64,000 nt of DNA from a virus, in IMG/VR virus record IMGVR_UViG_3300035698_004085, positions 62,001 through 126,000 of that record; one strand, given 5' to 3'. Below the pieces are notes generated by a model. That model saw nothing but the letters and a program-made list of their open reading frames with translations, did not search any database and was not told where the DNA came from. Of the stretch, positions 43,769 through 50,432 are shown piece after piece. The position numbers and the translations under genes are program-made. Numbering within the stretch: position 1 is the stretch's first letter; each line of letters opens with the position of its first letter.

Positions 43769-44092
43769 ATGAAAAAGCCAACTAGACAACTTATTAATCG
43801 AATGCGAAAAAAGGCTAAGACAAGCCCCTGTAGGTTTAAAATAGTTGCATTTGGCTTTAATCATAAGGGTGAGTGCGTTGCTCAAGAGACAAATGCTTTC
43901 AGGTTTACCAGTAAGGGTGGAGGTTTACATGCCGAGATGGTTGTCATGAAATACGCCCAAAGGAAGAATATTAAAAGCATCTTCATTTTGAGAGTTGGCA
44001 GGGCTGGAGACATTTTGCCAATAGATCCTTGTTCAACGTGTCAAGAAAAAGCTGATGAATTGGGTATTAAGATTACAACGGTAGGAGTTTAA
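43769..44092 (+). CDS. Cytidine-deaminase-fold protein
   Basis: 107 residues. The deaminase zinc site is complete: H54-A55-E56 (GGLHAE) and P87-C88-x-x-C91 (DPCSTC). Small size and the N-terminal FKIVAFGFNHKGECVAQ strand pair fit the deaminase fold. It differs from the true dCMP deaminase at 60379. The substrate (free nucleoside, DNA or RNA base) cannot be told from sequence. Confidence 0.7.
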   Translation: MKKPTRQLINRMRKKAKTSPCRFKIVAFGFNHKGECVAQETNAFRFTSKGGGLHAEMVVMKYAQRKNIKSIFILRVGRAGDILPIDPCSTCQEKADELGIKITTVGV

Positions 44093-44104
44093 GGAGAGAT
44101 AATT

Positions 44105-44968
44105 ATGAAGGGGATTAAAGCGGTTTATAAGGTTAATCACAACACTTTTGCTTCAGGCGACGTTGGAGGTTCCTCTTACACAGAATTTAAAGTTGGTGAA
44201 ACCTACGAGCTAGAAGGTCCGGTTAAGCTTTGTAATAATGGATTTCACTTTTTCCGAGAGACAGACCTTTGCTTTGGTGTTGACTTTTACAAGCAATATG
44301 CCGGGAATAGTAATAAGGAAACGGTCTTTTTAGAGGTTGAGTCTATAGGAGATATTGATAGCGATACGTATAAGGTATGTACTAACAAACTTAAAATTGT
44401 CCGATATATCCCCAAAAAAGAATGGGGGAAATTGCTGGACAATAAACATAACTCAGGGTTTAATAACTCAGGGGATAGTAACTCAGGGGATAGTAACTCA
44501 GGGGATAGAAACTCAGGGTCTAGTAACTCAGGGAATAGAAACTCAGGGTATAGAAACTCAGGGGGCTATAACTCAGGGGACTATAACTCAGGGGACTATA
44601 ACTCAGGGGACTATAACTCAGGGGACTATAACTCAGGGGACTATAACTCAGGGTATAGAAACTCAGGGGATAGTAACTCAGGGTCTTGTAACTCAGGGAA
44701 CTATAACTCAGGGTCTAGAAACTCAGGGTATTTTAATAGGACTACTCCAACGATTATTAGAGTGTTCGAAAAAGACTGTGACAGAGATATTTGGGACAGG
44801 GCGACTAAGCCTTATTTTTTCCTTATCTTAGATGCTCATGAAAATGGCTATAAAGAAGCGTGGCAAGAGGCTTATAAGACAGCTACTAAAGAGGATAAAG
44901 ATCTTCTTCAAGCTCTTCCGAACTTTGATGCGGAAATCTTTGAAGATATTACTGGAATTAAAATTTAA
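44105..44968 (+). CDS. NSG-pentapeptide repeat protein, copy 2
   Basis: 287 residues with about 19 NSGxx units, including five NSGDY in a row. The N-terminal domain and upstream AAGGAGAGATAATT box are almost identical to the gene at 40875, showing a recent duplication; the C-terminal domains diverged more (NFDAEIFEDITGIKI end is shared). Confidence 0.8.
   Translation: MKGIKAVYKVNHNTFASGDVGGSSYTEFKVGETYELEGPVKLCNNGFHFFRETDLCFGVDFYKQYAGNSNKETVFLEVESIGDIDSDTYKVCTNKLKIVRYIPKKEWGKLLDNKHNSGFNNSGDSNSGDSNSGDRNSGSSNSGNRNSGYRNSGGYNSGDYNSGDYNSGDYNSGDYNSGDYNSGYRNSGDSNSGSCNSGNYNSGSRNSGYFNRTTPTIIRVFEKDCDRDIWDRATKPYFFLILDAHENGYKEAWQEAYKTATKEDKDLLQALPNFDAEIFEDITGIKI
44448..44735 (+). repeat. 15-bp tandem repeats (NSGxx codons), copy 2
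   Basis: About 19 units like those at 41218-41520 but in a different order and with a run of identical ggggactataactca units. Confidence 0.9.
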
Positions 44969-44998
44969 GGAGAAAAAGGGGAAAGAAGCTTTATTAGG

Positions 44999-45193
44999 AT
45001 GCTTTGGATAAGTCTTTACACGCTAGGGTTTTTGGTTGTAGGGGTAGTATCTTATAATTCAGCTAAGAAGCATCTTATTTGGGAGAGTGATGCTCACTTG
45101 TTTGCGTTGTTAATGGCTATGCTCAACCCAATTGTATTAATAGTTTGCATTATGATGTTTTTTAAATTTGTGATAACGGAGGTCAAAAGATGA
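44999..45193 (+). CDS. Small membrane protein
   Basis: 64 residues with two predicted transmembrane helices (LGFLVVGVVSY and LNPIVLIVCIMMFF). Overlaps the next gene by 4 nt (ATGA). Confidence 0.6.
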   Translation: MLWISLYTLGFLVVGVVSYNSAKKHLIWESDAHLFALLMAMLNPIVLIVCIMMFFKFVITEVKR

Positions 45194-45660
45194 GCTGTAT
45201 AATATTTCCTGAGAATTCCAGGTTAGGTGATAGATTTAAACCGGAAGTAGTTACACCTATTCCTAGGGATTTCTTGATTCAAAAAGGTCAAGATTCTGTT
45301 GGGAACGTTCGTTATTATAGAGAGCTAGACAATGGCAAGACGGAAGTAACTCATTATCAGCTTACTCAACTTCGTAAAAAAGAAGGAAAGATAGATGTTG
45401 GCGATACTGTTCAGTTTGTTATTCACAATGAGTACATTAAAGAGTGGGCTTATTCTCAGGATCGGGTTTCTGGAGAGTTAGTATGGATTCCTGTTGACAG
45501 AGAGCTAAAAGTGAAAGACAAGGGGCTTTATGAAATCGTCTCAATGACTGACCTTCTTTTTGTTCAAGGTTTTGTGGAGTTATGGGGGAAGATCATTTTA
45601 AAACCAATTAACCCAAAGCTTGATACTTCGGAATCCGCTAAGACTGCCACTTCTCTTTAA
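45190..45660 (+). CDS. Unknown protein
   Basis: 156 residues, beta-rich, family not recognised. Coupled to the membrane miniprotein before it. A TATAAT at 45681-45686 just after its stop may start the next unit. Confidence 0.6.
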   Translation: MSCIIFPENSRLGDRFKPEVVTPIPRDFLIQKGQDSVGNVRYYRELDNGKTEVTHYQLTQLRKKEGKIDVGDTVQFVIHNEYIKEWAYSQDRVSGELVWIPVDRELKVKDKGLYEIVSMTDLLFVQGFVELWGKIILKPINPKLDTSESAKTATSL

Positions 45661-45680
45661 AATCCCTAAACATAGTAAAT

Positions 45681-45686
45681 TATAAT
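45681..45686 (+). promoter_or_regulatory. Candidate -10 for the transglycosylase gene
   Basis: TATAAT with no clear -35 box; 31 nt upstream of the TTG start. Confidence 0.35.
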
Positions 45687-45716
45687 CCCTAGAACTTTTA
45701 ACGAAGGAGTTAAATT

Positions 45717-46274
45717 TTGCGAAAATTGATAATTCTGGCTATGACTCTATTTTTGATTATGAGCGCACAGTTGAATGCTAACGCCCCAGCTGGAGCACAA
45801 ACACTTGAACAAGAGGTTGAAGCGGCTATTGCAGCCCTTATCCAGGAGAAGCCTAACCATAGGCTACTAAAAAGCCCTAAGAAGATGAGAGAGATGTCTA
45901 GCGCGGCTATAAGGGCATCTGAGATAACTGGTACTGACTGGAAAGTCTCAATTGTTATTGCGAGATATGAAACATCGTTCCATAAGGAACTGGTAGGAAC
46001 TATTGGCGAGCGAGGAGTTATGCAAGTCTCTCCGTACAGTAAGAGAAGGTGTGCAGAGTACTTAGGAAGAAAGGTAGACTTGAGTAATTTGGATGACCAA
46101 TTTATTTGTGGGAATTTAACGTTTGAGAATGCTTTAGACTTCTGTAAGACGGATGATCTTAAGGAGGGTCTTTCTTATTATGCTACGGGAAAGACGTGTA
46201 AGCCAAAGACTCGGACGCTTAAGTGGATCGTAAGGCGTCGTTATGACAAGATTCAAGAACTTAAAAACCTGTAA
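45717..46274 (+). CDS. Secreted lytic transglycosylase (SLT)
   Basis: 185 residues. N-terminal signal peptide (MRKLIILAMTLFLIMSA) with a likely cleavage around ANA. The SLT core is visible: catalytic E85 in ARYETSFHKE, then GERGVMQVSP, and a YYATG near 155. It would cleave the glycan strand of peptidoglycan outside the membrane, useful in lysis or superinfection control. TTG start with AAGGAG seven bases upstream. Confidence 0.85.
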   Translation: MRKLIILAMTLFLIMSAQLNANAPAGAQTLEQEVEAAIAALIQEKPNHRLLKSPKKMREMSSAAIRASEITGTDWKVSIVIARYETSFHKELVGTIGERGVMQVSPYSKRRCAEYLGRKVDLSNLDDQFICGNLTFENALDFCKTDDLKEGLSYYATGKTCKPKTRTLKWIVRRRYDKIQELKNL

Positions 46275-46303
46275 TTTCTTTTCAAACTTTCTTCACATTT
46301 TTG

Positions 46304-46332
46304 TTGACAGACCTTTTTAAAGGTGTTAAGCT
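46304..46332 (+). promoter_or_regulatory. TTGACA-N17-TAAGCT promoter with GGGAAAC leader
   Basis: TTGACA 46304-46309, TAAGCT 46327-46332; upstream sequence ctttcttcacatttttg matches the one at 61562. GGGAAAC at 46348-46354. Confidence 0.75.
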
Positions 46333-46375
46333 GTTTTTAGACGGTGAGGGAAACACAATTTTTGAAAGGTTAATA

Positions 46376-46762
46376 ATGAAAACTCTCAGAAAACAGCTTA
46401 TCAATTACGAACAGTCTGCGAAGCTAAGGTTAGACCTCGTTAAAGAGGACCTAAAAATTGAGAATGTTAGCTCTCAAGCAATTATGTACTACTTGGGTAG
46501 TCTAATTCACGAGGAAGAGTACTTCAGTCTGATAACGGGTCTTATTGATGCGTTTGATAATGCCGCTATTGCTGGCAAGGAAAGCCTAAAACACTTTTTT
46601 CTGGATCTTATAATTGTAACTAACGATACCATGTGTGAGGCTGGGACGTACGAGGATGATGAAATGAGTATGATGGCGCAGGAGTATAAAAGAGGCGCTA
46701 AAAAAGATTTTATCAGAACGCTTCGTAACCTTGAGTTTCACTCGGATGAAGTAGACTTTTGA
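46376..46762 (+). CDS. Unknown helical protein
   Basis: 128 residues from ATG 46376 (GAAAGG upstream). Helical, no family recognised. First gene behind the promoter at 46304. Confidence 0.65.
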   Translation: MKTLRKQLINYEQSAKLRLDLVKEDLKIENVSSQAIMYYLGSLIHEEEYFSLITGLIDAFDNAAIAGKESLKHFFLDLIIVTNDTMCEAGTYEDDEMSMMAQEYKRGAKKDFIRTLRNLEFHSDEVDF

Positions 46763-46774
46763 AAGGGAAGAACA

Positions 46775-46885
46775 ATGGGAATTATAGTAGAAATCATCTT
46801 TTGTCCACTTTTGGCACTTGCTTGGGTGGCTGGCACTCTCTGTTATAGTCTTATTAAAATGTTCAAGAAAGGGTTTTGGAGTTAA
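46775..46885 (+). CDS. Membrane miniprotein (36 residues)
   Basis: ATG 46775 with GAAAGGGAAG upstream. One transmembrane helix (LLALAWVAGTLCY) followed by a basic end (MFKKGFW). Between two operon genes. Confidence 0.6.
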   Translation: MGIIVEIIFCPLLALAWVAGTLCYSLIKMFKKGFWS

Positions 46886-46888
46886 AAA

Positions 46889-47086
46889 ATGGAAGTAATT
46901 AACTGTGCAATTTGTGGAAAAGGTCTTAAGCGCTCTGATTTTACCATGACAGATCTGGAGAACGAGAAGAAGGCTGTCTACTATCAATCGTTTGGCGCTG
47001 CTTGTCTGTCGCATAAGGGAGTCGCCAAGATGTTTACTGAGGTTCTCGAAAAAGCTGAAAAAGAACTTGACAAACTAACCTCATAG
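46889..47086 (+). CDS. Small zinc-knuckle protein
   Basis: 65 residues. CAIC near the start and a later cysteine and histidine (AACLSH) fit a small zinc site; the C-terminus is helical. Its last codons overlap the -35 of the promoter at 47067. Confidence 0.6.
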   Translation: MEVINCAICGKGLKRSDFTMTDLENEKKAVYYQSFGAACLSHKGVAKMFTEVLEKAEKELDKLTS

Positions 47087-47095
47087 TGTTAAGCT
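47067..47095 (+). promoter_or_regulatory. TTGACA-N17-TAAGCT promoter with GGGAAAC leader
   Basis: TTGACA 47067-47072 overlaps the previous gene; TAAGCT 47090-47095; GGGAAACC at 47109-47116. Confidence 0.75.
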
Positions 47096-47174
47096 TTATT
47101 CATGGACAGGGAAACCCTCAATCTTCAGAGCATATAACTTTGATCCATAAAGGTCAATAAAGAAGGGATTTAAA

Positions 47175-47456
47175 ATGAAAACGATTATGATTCTGGCGTG
47201 CTTGGTTGCTTCAACGTTGTTTATCACATTTATGGGATGCACTGACAATATGATGGCACGTTCTTGGGGAGGTGAAAGTAACGTTAACCTTCCTTGTGGC
47301 GAGAAGTTGTCAATGGTTACCTGGAAGAACAATGATCTTTGGCTAATGACTCGTGAAATGATGGAGGAAGAGAGTGCGAAAAGTTATAAATTCGCAGAGT
47401 CTTCCTCATGGGGCATGATGGAAGGCCAAATAATTATTAAGGAATGCGTGAAGTAA
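47175..47456 (+). CDS. Small lipoprotein
   Basis: 93 residues. Signal peptide with a lipobox-like end (LFITFMGC), so Cys22 would be lipidated. The rest is polar and short. May act at the cell envelope, for example in superinfection exclusion; that is inference. Confidence 0.65.
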   Translation: MKTIMILACLVASTLFITFMGCTDNMMARSWGGESNVNLPCGEKLSMVTWKNNDLWLMTREMMEEESAKSYKFAESSSWGMMEGQIIIKECVK

Positions 47457-47457
47457 G

Positions 47458-47718
47458 ATGTTTCAATGGCTTAATAAATGTTGGTTTCATCCACGGAGCA
47501 AATATGAGACAGTGGATACGGCTACTTGCACGATAACTACGTATGACAGTTGGTTTAACAAGAAATTGTACTCGTATCCTGCGGTTATAAAGCTTTGTCG
47601 ATGTAAGAAATGTGGGAAAGAAGCTGCGTTCTATGTTGACGGGTCTGAGTATGAACAAGTCGATGTAGACTATGCTAAGATTAAGCATGGGTTGAAAAGT
47701 CCTGAGAAGGAGAAATAA
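47458..47718 (+). CDS. Small Cys-rich protein
   Basis: 86 residues. CRCKKC gives a possible zinc knuckle; WFHPRSKYETVDTATCTITTYDSW precedes it in parts. Related in style to host-takeover zinc proteins. Last protein gene before the RNA block. Confidence 0.55.
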   Translation: MFQWLNKCWFHPRSKYETVDTATCTITTYDSWFNKKLYSYPAVIKLCRCKKCGKEAAFYVDGSEYEQVDVDYAKIKHGLKSPEKEK

Positions 47719-47735
47719 TTTATTTTTAAAATAAG

Positions 47736-47764
47736 TTGACATTCTCAGATTCTTGTGATAATAT
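47736..47764 (+). promoter_or_regulatory. TTGACA-N17-TAATAT promoter of the RNA block
   Basis: TTGACA 47736-47741 and TAATAT 47759-47764; GATAAT two bases earlier is an alternative -10. Followed by the tRNA-like and tmRNA genes. Confidence 0.7.
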
Positions 47765-47806
47765 AGTAAATTCGGTTAGATTCTTTGACAATTTAATATT
47801 TTGTTT

Positions 47807-47904
47807 CGGGATGTGGTGGAATTGGTTATACACTCCAGTTGTCTGGTGAGGGATCATCTATAGCGCAGTAGACCCCTTTTTCAAGTTCAAATCTTGGCGT
47901 CCCG
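47807..47904 (+). tRNA. Oversized tRNA-like unit A (anticodon unclear)
   Basis: 98 nt. Acceptor CGGGATG / CGTCCCG (7 bp, one G-T), a D arm like tRNA-Leu (GTGGAATTGGTTATACAC) and a good T arm (TCAAG-TTCAAAT-CTTGG). Between D and T arms lie 47 nt, too long even for a class II tRNA, and no canonical anticodon arm is found; instead there is a short CTCCAG-TTGT-CTG hairpin. Could be a tRNA with an insert, a decayed tRNA or a tRNA mimic. Confidence 0.45.
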
Positions 47905-47916
47905 ATAACGTCTCCT

Positions 47917-48009
47917 GGTGATTTATGTTGGATATGGAGGTAGCTCCTCCCATTAGGTTCAATTCCTACCTGTAATGGTATAGAATCAGGTTCAAATCCT
48001 GAAATCACC
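47917..48009 (+). tRNA. Oversized tRNA-like unit B (anticodon unclear)
   Basis: 93 nt. Perfect acceptor GGTGATT / AATCACC and perfect T arm (TCAGG-TTCAAAT-CCTGA). The 62 nt between hold a strong hairpin with TAGCT loop and a second T-arm-like element (TAGG-TTCAATT-CCTA), as if one tRNA were nested in another. No canonical D or anticodon arm. Confidence 0.45.
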
Positions 48010-48040
48010 TTAACGTTGACAGGCAGCGGGAGAAGTTTTT

Positions 48041-48157
48041 ATGCGTGGGTGGCGCAATATACAGACGCACTGGTTATAAAGCTTTGTAAGGGCTGTGTCC
48101 TGGGATGGTTTGCTCTTCAGTTTATCTGGGAGGACAGAGGTTTGACTCCTCACGCAT
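48041..48157 (+). tRNA. Oversized tRNA-like unit C (anticodon unclear)
   Basis: 117 nt. Perfect acceptor ATGCGTG / CACGCAT, a D-arm-like GGCGCAATATACAGACGCAC and a T-loop-like GAGG-TTTGACT-CCTC. The middle contains a TGTCCT / AGGACA stem and no clear anticodon arm. Confidence 0.4.
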
Positions 48158-48208
48158 TATAACTAGCTTACATTGTAGGTGAAAACCCTGCCCCACGCTC
48201 AATTTTAT

Positions 48209-48563
48209 GGGCTTGACTTGGATTCGACTTTTGTTAATGAAGCGTACGATGCATGTTCCGCTTTTATTAGTCAGCGGGTTAAAAAGGCTTTTAAATTATA
48301 GTTGACGAAGACTATTACGAAATGGCAGAAGCGGCTTAAACCCCTCTGTCCGTCAATACTAGGGAGTGCTACATAACTAGTTGCGGCGTCATTTTTGTGG
48401 CTCGCTTGTTGCGTAGGTAATTGGGCAAAACAAGTTAAAAATACCATTTGCAAACCTGGAGAATGACTTCTAATAAGTTCTTCAGGTAGCCTGATTAGGA
48501 AAAGCATGTAACGAATTGTATGCGGAGAACAAAAACACGGGGGATCGAAACCCCCCAAGTCCA
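48209..48563 (+). ncRNA. ssrA: Phage tmRNA (transfer-messenger RNA)
   Basis: 355 nt. 5' end GGGCTTGACTTGGATTCGAC and 3' end with T arm GGGGG-ATCGAAA-CCCCC and CAAGTCC pair as the tmRNA acceptor (7 bp, one G-T) with discriminator A; CCA is not fully encoded (ACAA). The tag frame is at 48304-48339: resume codon probably GAC after TATAGTT, reading DEDYYEMAEAA then TAA. The tRNA-like ends, the TGGATTCGAC signature and the tag position all fit one-piece bacterial tmRNA. It would rescue stalled ribosomes and mark products with the tag. Confidence 0.9.
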
Positions 48564-48744
48564 CAAGTAGCTGATTTTATTAGCTTAAAAGGACTTTAAG
48601 CTGGTTAGTGATTGACCTAAAGATCCTCATAAGTAAGGACGCTAAAGCGACCTTCAACCAGTAGTATCTCAGTACGCTAATGAATCACGGAATAAGGAGT
48701 TTCAGGGCTTTTACCTTATTCTGAATCTTTTAAAGCCCATTTTC
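48564..48744 (+). ncRNA. Structured RNA with H-type pseudoknot between tmRNA and tRNA-Asn
   Basis: No gene. Contains hairpin AGCTTAAA / TTTAAGCT (48582-48602), stem CTGGTT / AACCAG (48601-48606 with 48656-48661) and a clear pseudoknot: GAATAAGG (48690) with CCTTATTC (48714) interlaced with GGGCTTT (48705) and AAAGCCC (48732). Family not recognised. Confidence 0.5.
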
Positions 48745-48816
48745 GACCACTTAGCTCAGCTGGTAGAGCATTTGTTTGTTAAATAAAAGGTCAAAGGTTC
48801 AACTCCTTTAGTGGTC
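48745..48816 (+). tRNA. tRNA-Asn (GTT)
   Basis: 72 nt, fully canonical: acceptor GACCACT / AGTGGTC, D arm GCTC-AGCTGGTA-GAGC, anticodon loop TTGTTAA with GTT, T arm AAAGG-TTCAACT-CCTTT. CCA not encoded. Confidence 0.95.
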
Positions 48817-49124
48817 GCAGCTCACCTGCCATGCGTAGGAGGAGTATCGAGATCGTCAGGCTTGGGAAGTCCACTGGCGCTCTTAGCAAAATCCTATCTA
48901 CCTAGTGTAGAAAAGGCTAGGACGATGTTTTGCAACGTCCTCGTAAACAAGTTCTTTGTAATGATGGGGCAAAGTAGGGTAAAGCTGCCTGAAAACGTCT
49001 CCCAAAGTCTGTTCGCGGCAGATGTTCGTGAGTTCGAATCTCACCCCTTAGCAGTGCGTTGGGGGTTCACACGAGGAATGTGGCTTTACAAAGTTCTTGT
49101 TTACATTTTTTAAAGGAGGAAATT
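48817..49124 (+). other. Non-coding stretch with an orphan T arm
   Basis: About 300 nt with no credible gene. A perfect T arm GTGAG-TTCGAAT-CTCAC lies at 49028-49044 and is followed by CCCTTAG, but I cannot find a convincing 5' acceptor half or anticodon arm upstream. Could be a further tRNA-like unit or a tRNA remnant. Confidence 0.4.
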
Positions 49125-49447
49125 ATGAGTATAGACTACCATACCTGCCCAGTTTGTGGTTCAATCTTACCTGGAAGAAAACTTCATTTTGTGATCATAA
49201 ATGTCTTAGAGACTTCTATATGAAAACAGACTGGAGCAGAGTTAGGAAAGTAGTTTATGCTAGGGATGGTGGGATTTGTATGATTTGTGGTCTTCCTATA
49301 AAGGGGACTTATCATGTAGACCATATTATGCCTTTGGTCAAGGGAGGTGATGAATGGGATTTAGAGAACCTTCAATTGTCTTGTCCTACTTGTAACTTAA
49401 AAAAAGGAACTAAGCTTGTTTCTTCTAACAAAAAGGAGATGGACTAA
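49125..49447 (+). pseudogene. HNH endonuclease, apparently frameshifted
   Basis: The strong ribosome site AAAGGAGG and ATG 49125 open a frame with CPVCG that stops after 32 codons. The -1 frame continues with CDHKC, then a full HNH core (RVRKVVYARDGGICMICG, YHVDHIMPLVKGGD, NLQLSCPTCN). A -1 shift at TTTT (49187-49190) joins them as HFCDHKC and completes a CxxC/CxxxC zinc site. Either a one-base indel (dead or truncated gene), programmed frameshifting, or translation from ATG 49220. HNH proteins of this type are often homing endonucleases. Confidence 0.7.
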
Positions 49448-49671
49448 TGTCTACTGGAGATTTTGACGATAACTACTATAAAAAGCATTTTGGTAATGCT
49501 ATTTACGTGTCTCCTTTACTACCTGAGACGGTACCAGAACCCTGGGTAGAGCTTATTAAGGCTTTAGAAGAGCGTATAGACGCCTTAGAGAAGAAGGTGG
49601 AGTCTCACGAGAAGCTTAATTCCAGTACAAGAACTAGCAATAGTCTTCATACTCCATTATTCGGAAATTAA
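49447..49671 (+). CDS. Unknown small protein
   Basis: 74 residues, coupled to the HNH gene (TAATG). Pro-rich middle and a short coiled coil (ALEERIDALEKKVESHEK). Family not recognised. Confidence 0.6.
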   Translation: MSTGDFDDNYYKKHFGNAIYVSPLLPETVPEPWVELIKALEERIDALEKKVESHEKLNSSTRTSNSLHTPLFGN

Positions 49672-49684
49672 ATTAAAAAAGAAC

Positions 49685-49713
49685 TTGACAACTCAGCTTT
49701 TAAGTGTTATGCT
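49685..49713 (+). promoter_or_regulatory. TTGACA-N17-TATGCT promoter with GGGAAC leader
   Basis: TTGACA 49685-49690, TATGCT 49708-49713; GGGAAC at 49729-49734. Confidence 0.7.
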
Positions 49714-49756
49714 TTCTTTAATGGATGAGGGAACATTCAACGAAAGGGAAAGTAAG

Positions 49757-49948
49757 ATGGCTACTGAGTTTAGCGTAGGTGACTCGGTTATTGCAATTGG
49801 GCTTGGGAATAAGAGTGGAGAGATTCTTAGTATTGGTGGGTCTTCTACTTATCCCGTTTACATTGTTGATCTGGGTTTGTCGCATTTAGGAATTAAGCCT
49901 GTTCAACTTTTGTCAGAAGAATTAGAAAAAGAACTTGACAACTCCTGA
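49757..49948 (+). CDS. Unknown small beta-rich protein
   Basis: 63 residues from ATG 49757 (GAAAGGGAAAG upstream). SH3-like pattern (FSVGDSVIAIGLGNKSGEIL). The next promoter overlaps its last codons. Confidence 0.6.
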   Translation: MATEFSVGDSVIAIGLGNKSGEILSIGGSSTYPVYIVDLGLSHLGIKPVQLLSEELEKELDNS

Positions 49949-49963
49949 AAAAGGGAGTAAGCT
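49935..49963 (+). promoter_or_regulatory. TTGACA-N17-TAAGCT promoter
   Basis: TTGACA 49935-49940 and TAAGCT 49958-49963; no protein gene follows for about 900 nt, so it appears to drive non-coding RNA. Lacks the GGGAAAC leader box. Confidence 0.7.
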
Positions 49964-50432
49964 AGTATGTAGAGATTGAGAAACGGTTCATTGATAATTG
50001 AATAGCTGCTAAACAAAGTCTTGGGATGACTTTTAAAATAAACTCACACTGGTGGAGGATGCCGGGAGGCGTCCCTAAATAGAAGTCCAAAGGATACTGA
50101 TGACTGCTTAAAAGCCGTATCCAGATCTAAAGTGCTGGTACAAACCCTTTGAAGGTTGTAGAAGTCAGAGAATTAACTCTAGCCCATTACGTGCTAAATG
50201 ATGCTTAATAGGCGTTATAAAGACATCGGAGATGACCGACAGCACTCAACAACGTTCCGTTAGTCAGCGGATAGTTAGGAGAGACGCCTAATGAAGAAAA
50301 GAATTGACATTCTTAAAAAACTCTCTTCTTGAGTAAAGACGCAGTAGTTGCGATAGTCTACAGTGGTGAGTAGGCGCTATAACCAAGCGGTGGAGCACTT
50401 TGCATTGAAGCCGTCTGGTCTACTCGTTTTAT
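49964..50432 (+). ncRNA. Structured non-coding RNA block (unassigned)
   Basis: No gene. Visible helices: GGATGCC-GGGA-GGCGTCC (about 50057-50074), GGATAC / GTATCC (about 50092-50122), a TAGGCGT / ACGCCTA outer stem (about 50210-50290), a tRNA anticodon-like loop CTTTGAA near 50150, and a 58-nt unit (50368-50425) with GAGTAGG / TCTACTC ends and a tRNA-like CAAGCGGTGG. I cannot assign any as a known RNA family. Confidence 0.45.

Noticed and set aside
44355-44831. 158-residue + frame rich in TQGTI repeats inside the second NSG gene
   Set aside because: Same repeat artefact as above.
40875-44968. Possible CRISPR array because of short direct repeats
   Set aside because: Repeats are 15-bp, in frame and without unique spacers; they encode NSG pentapeptides.
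48811-49113. 100-residue + frame downstream of tRNA-Asn
   Set aside because: Starts in the tRNA 3' end, lacks a ribosome site and crosses an intact T arm; treated as non-coding RNA.
49097-49447. HNH protein starting at ATG 49097
   Set aside because: The first 30 codons are not protein-like and lack a ribosome site; the strong site at 49112 serves ATG 49125 in another frame.
50092-50122. Second hammerhead (CTGATGA at about 50097)
   Set aside because: No GAAA or NUH element and no matching stems around it; it forms a simple GGATAC hairpin instead.
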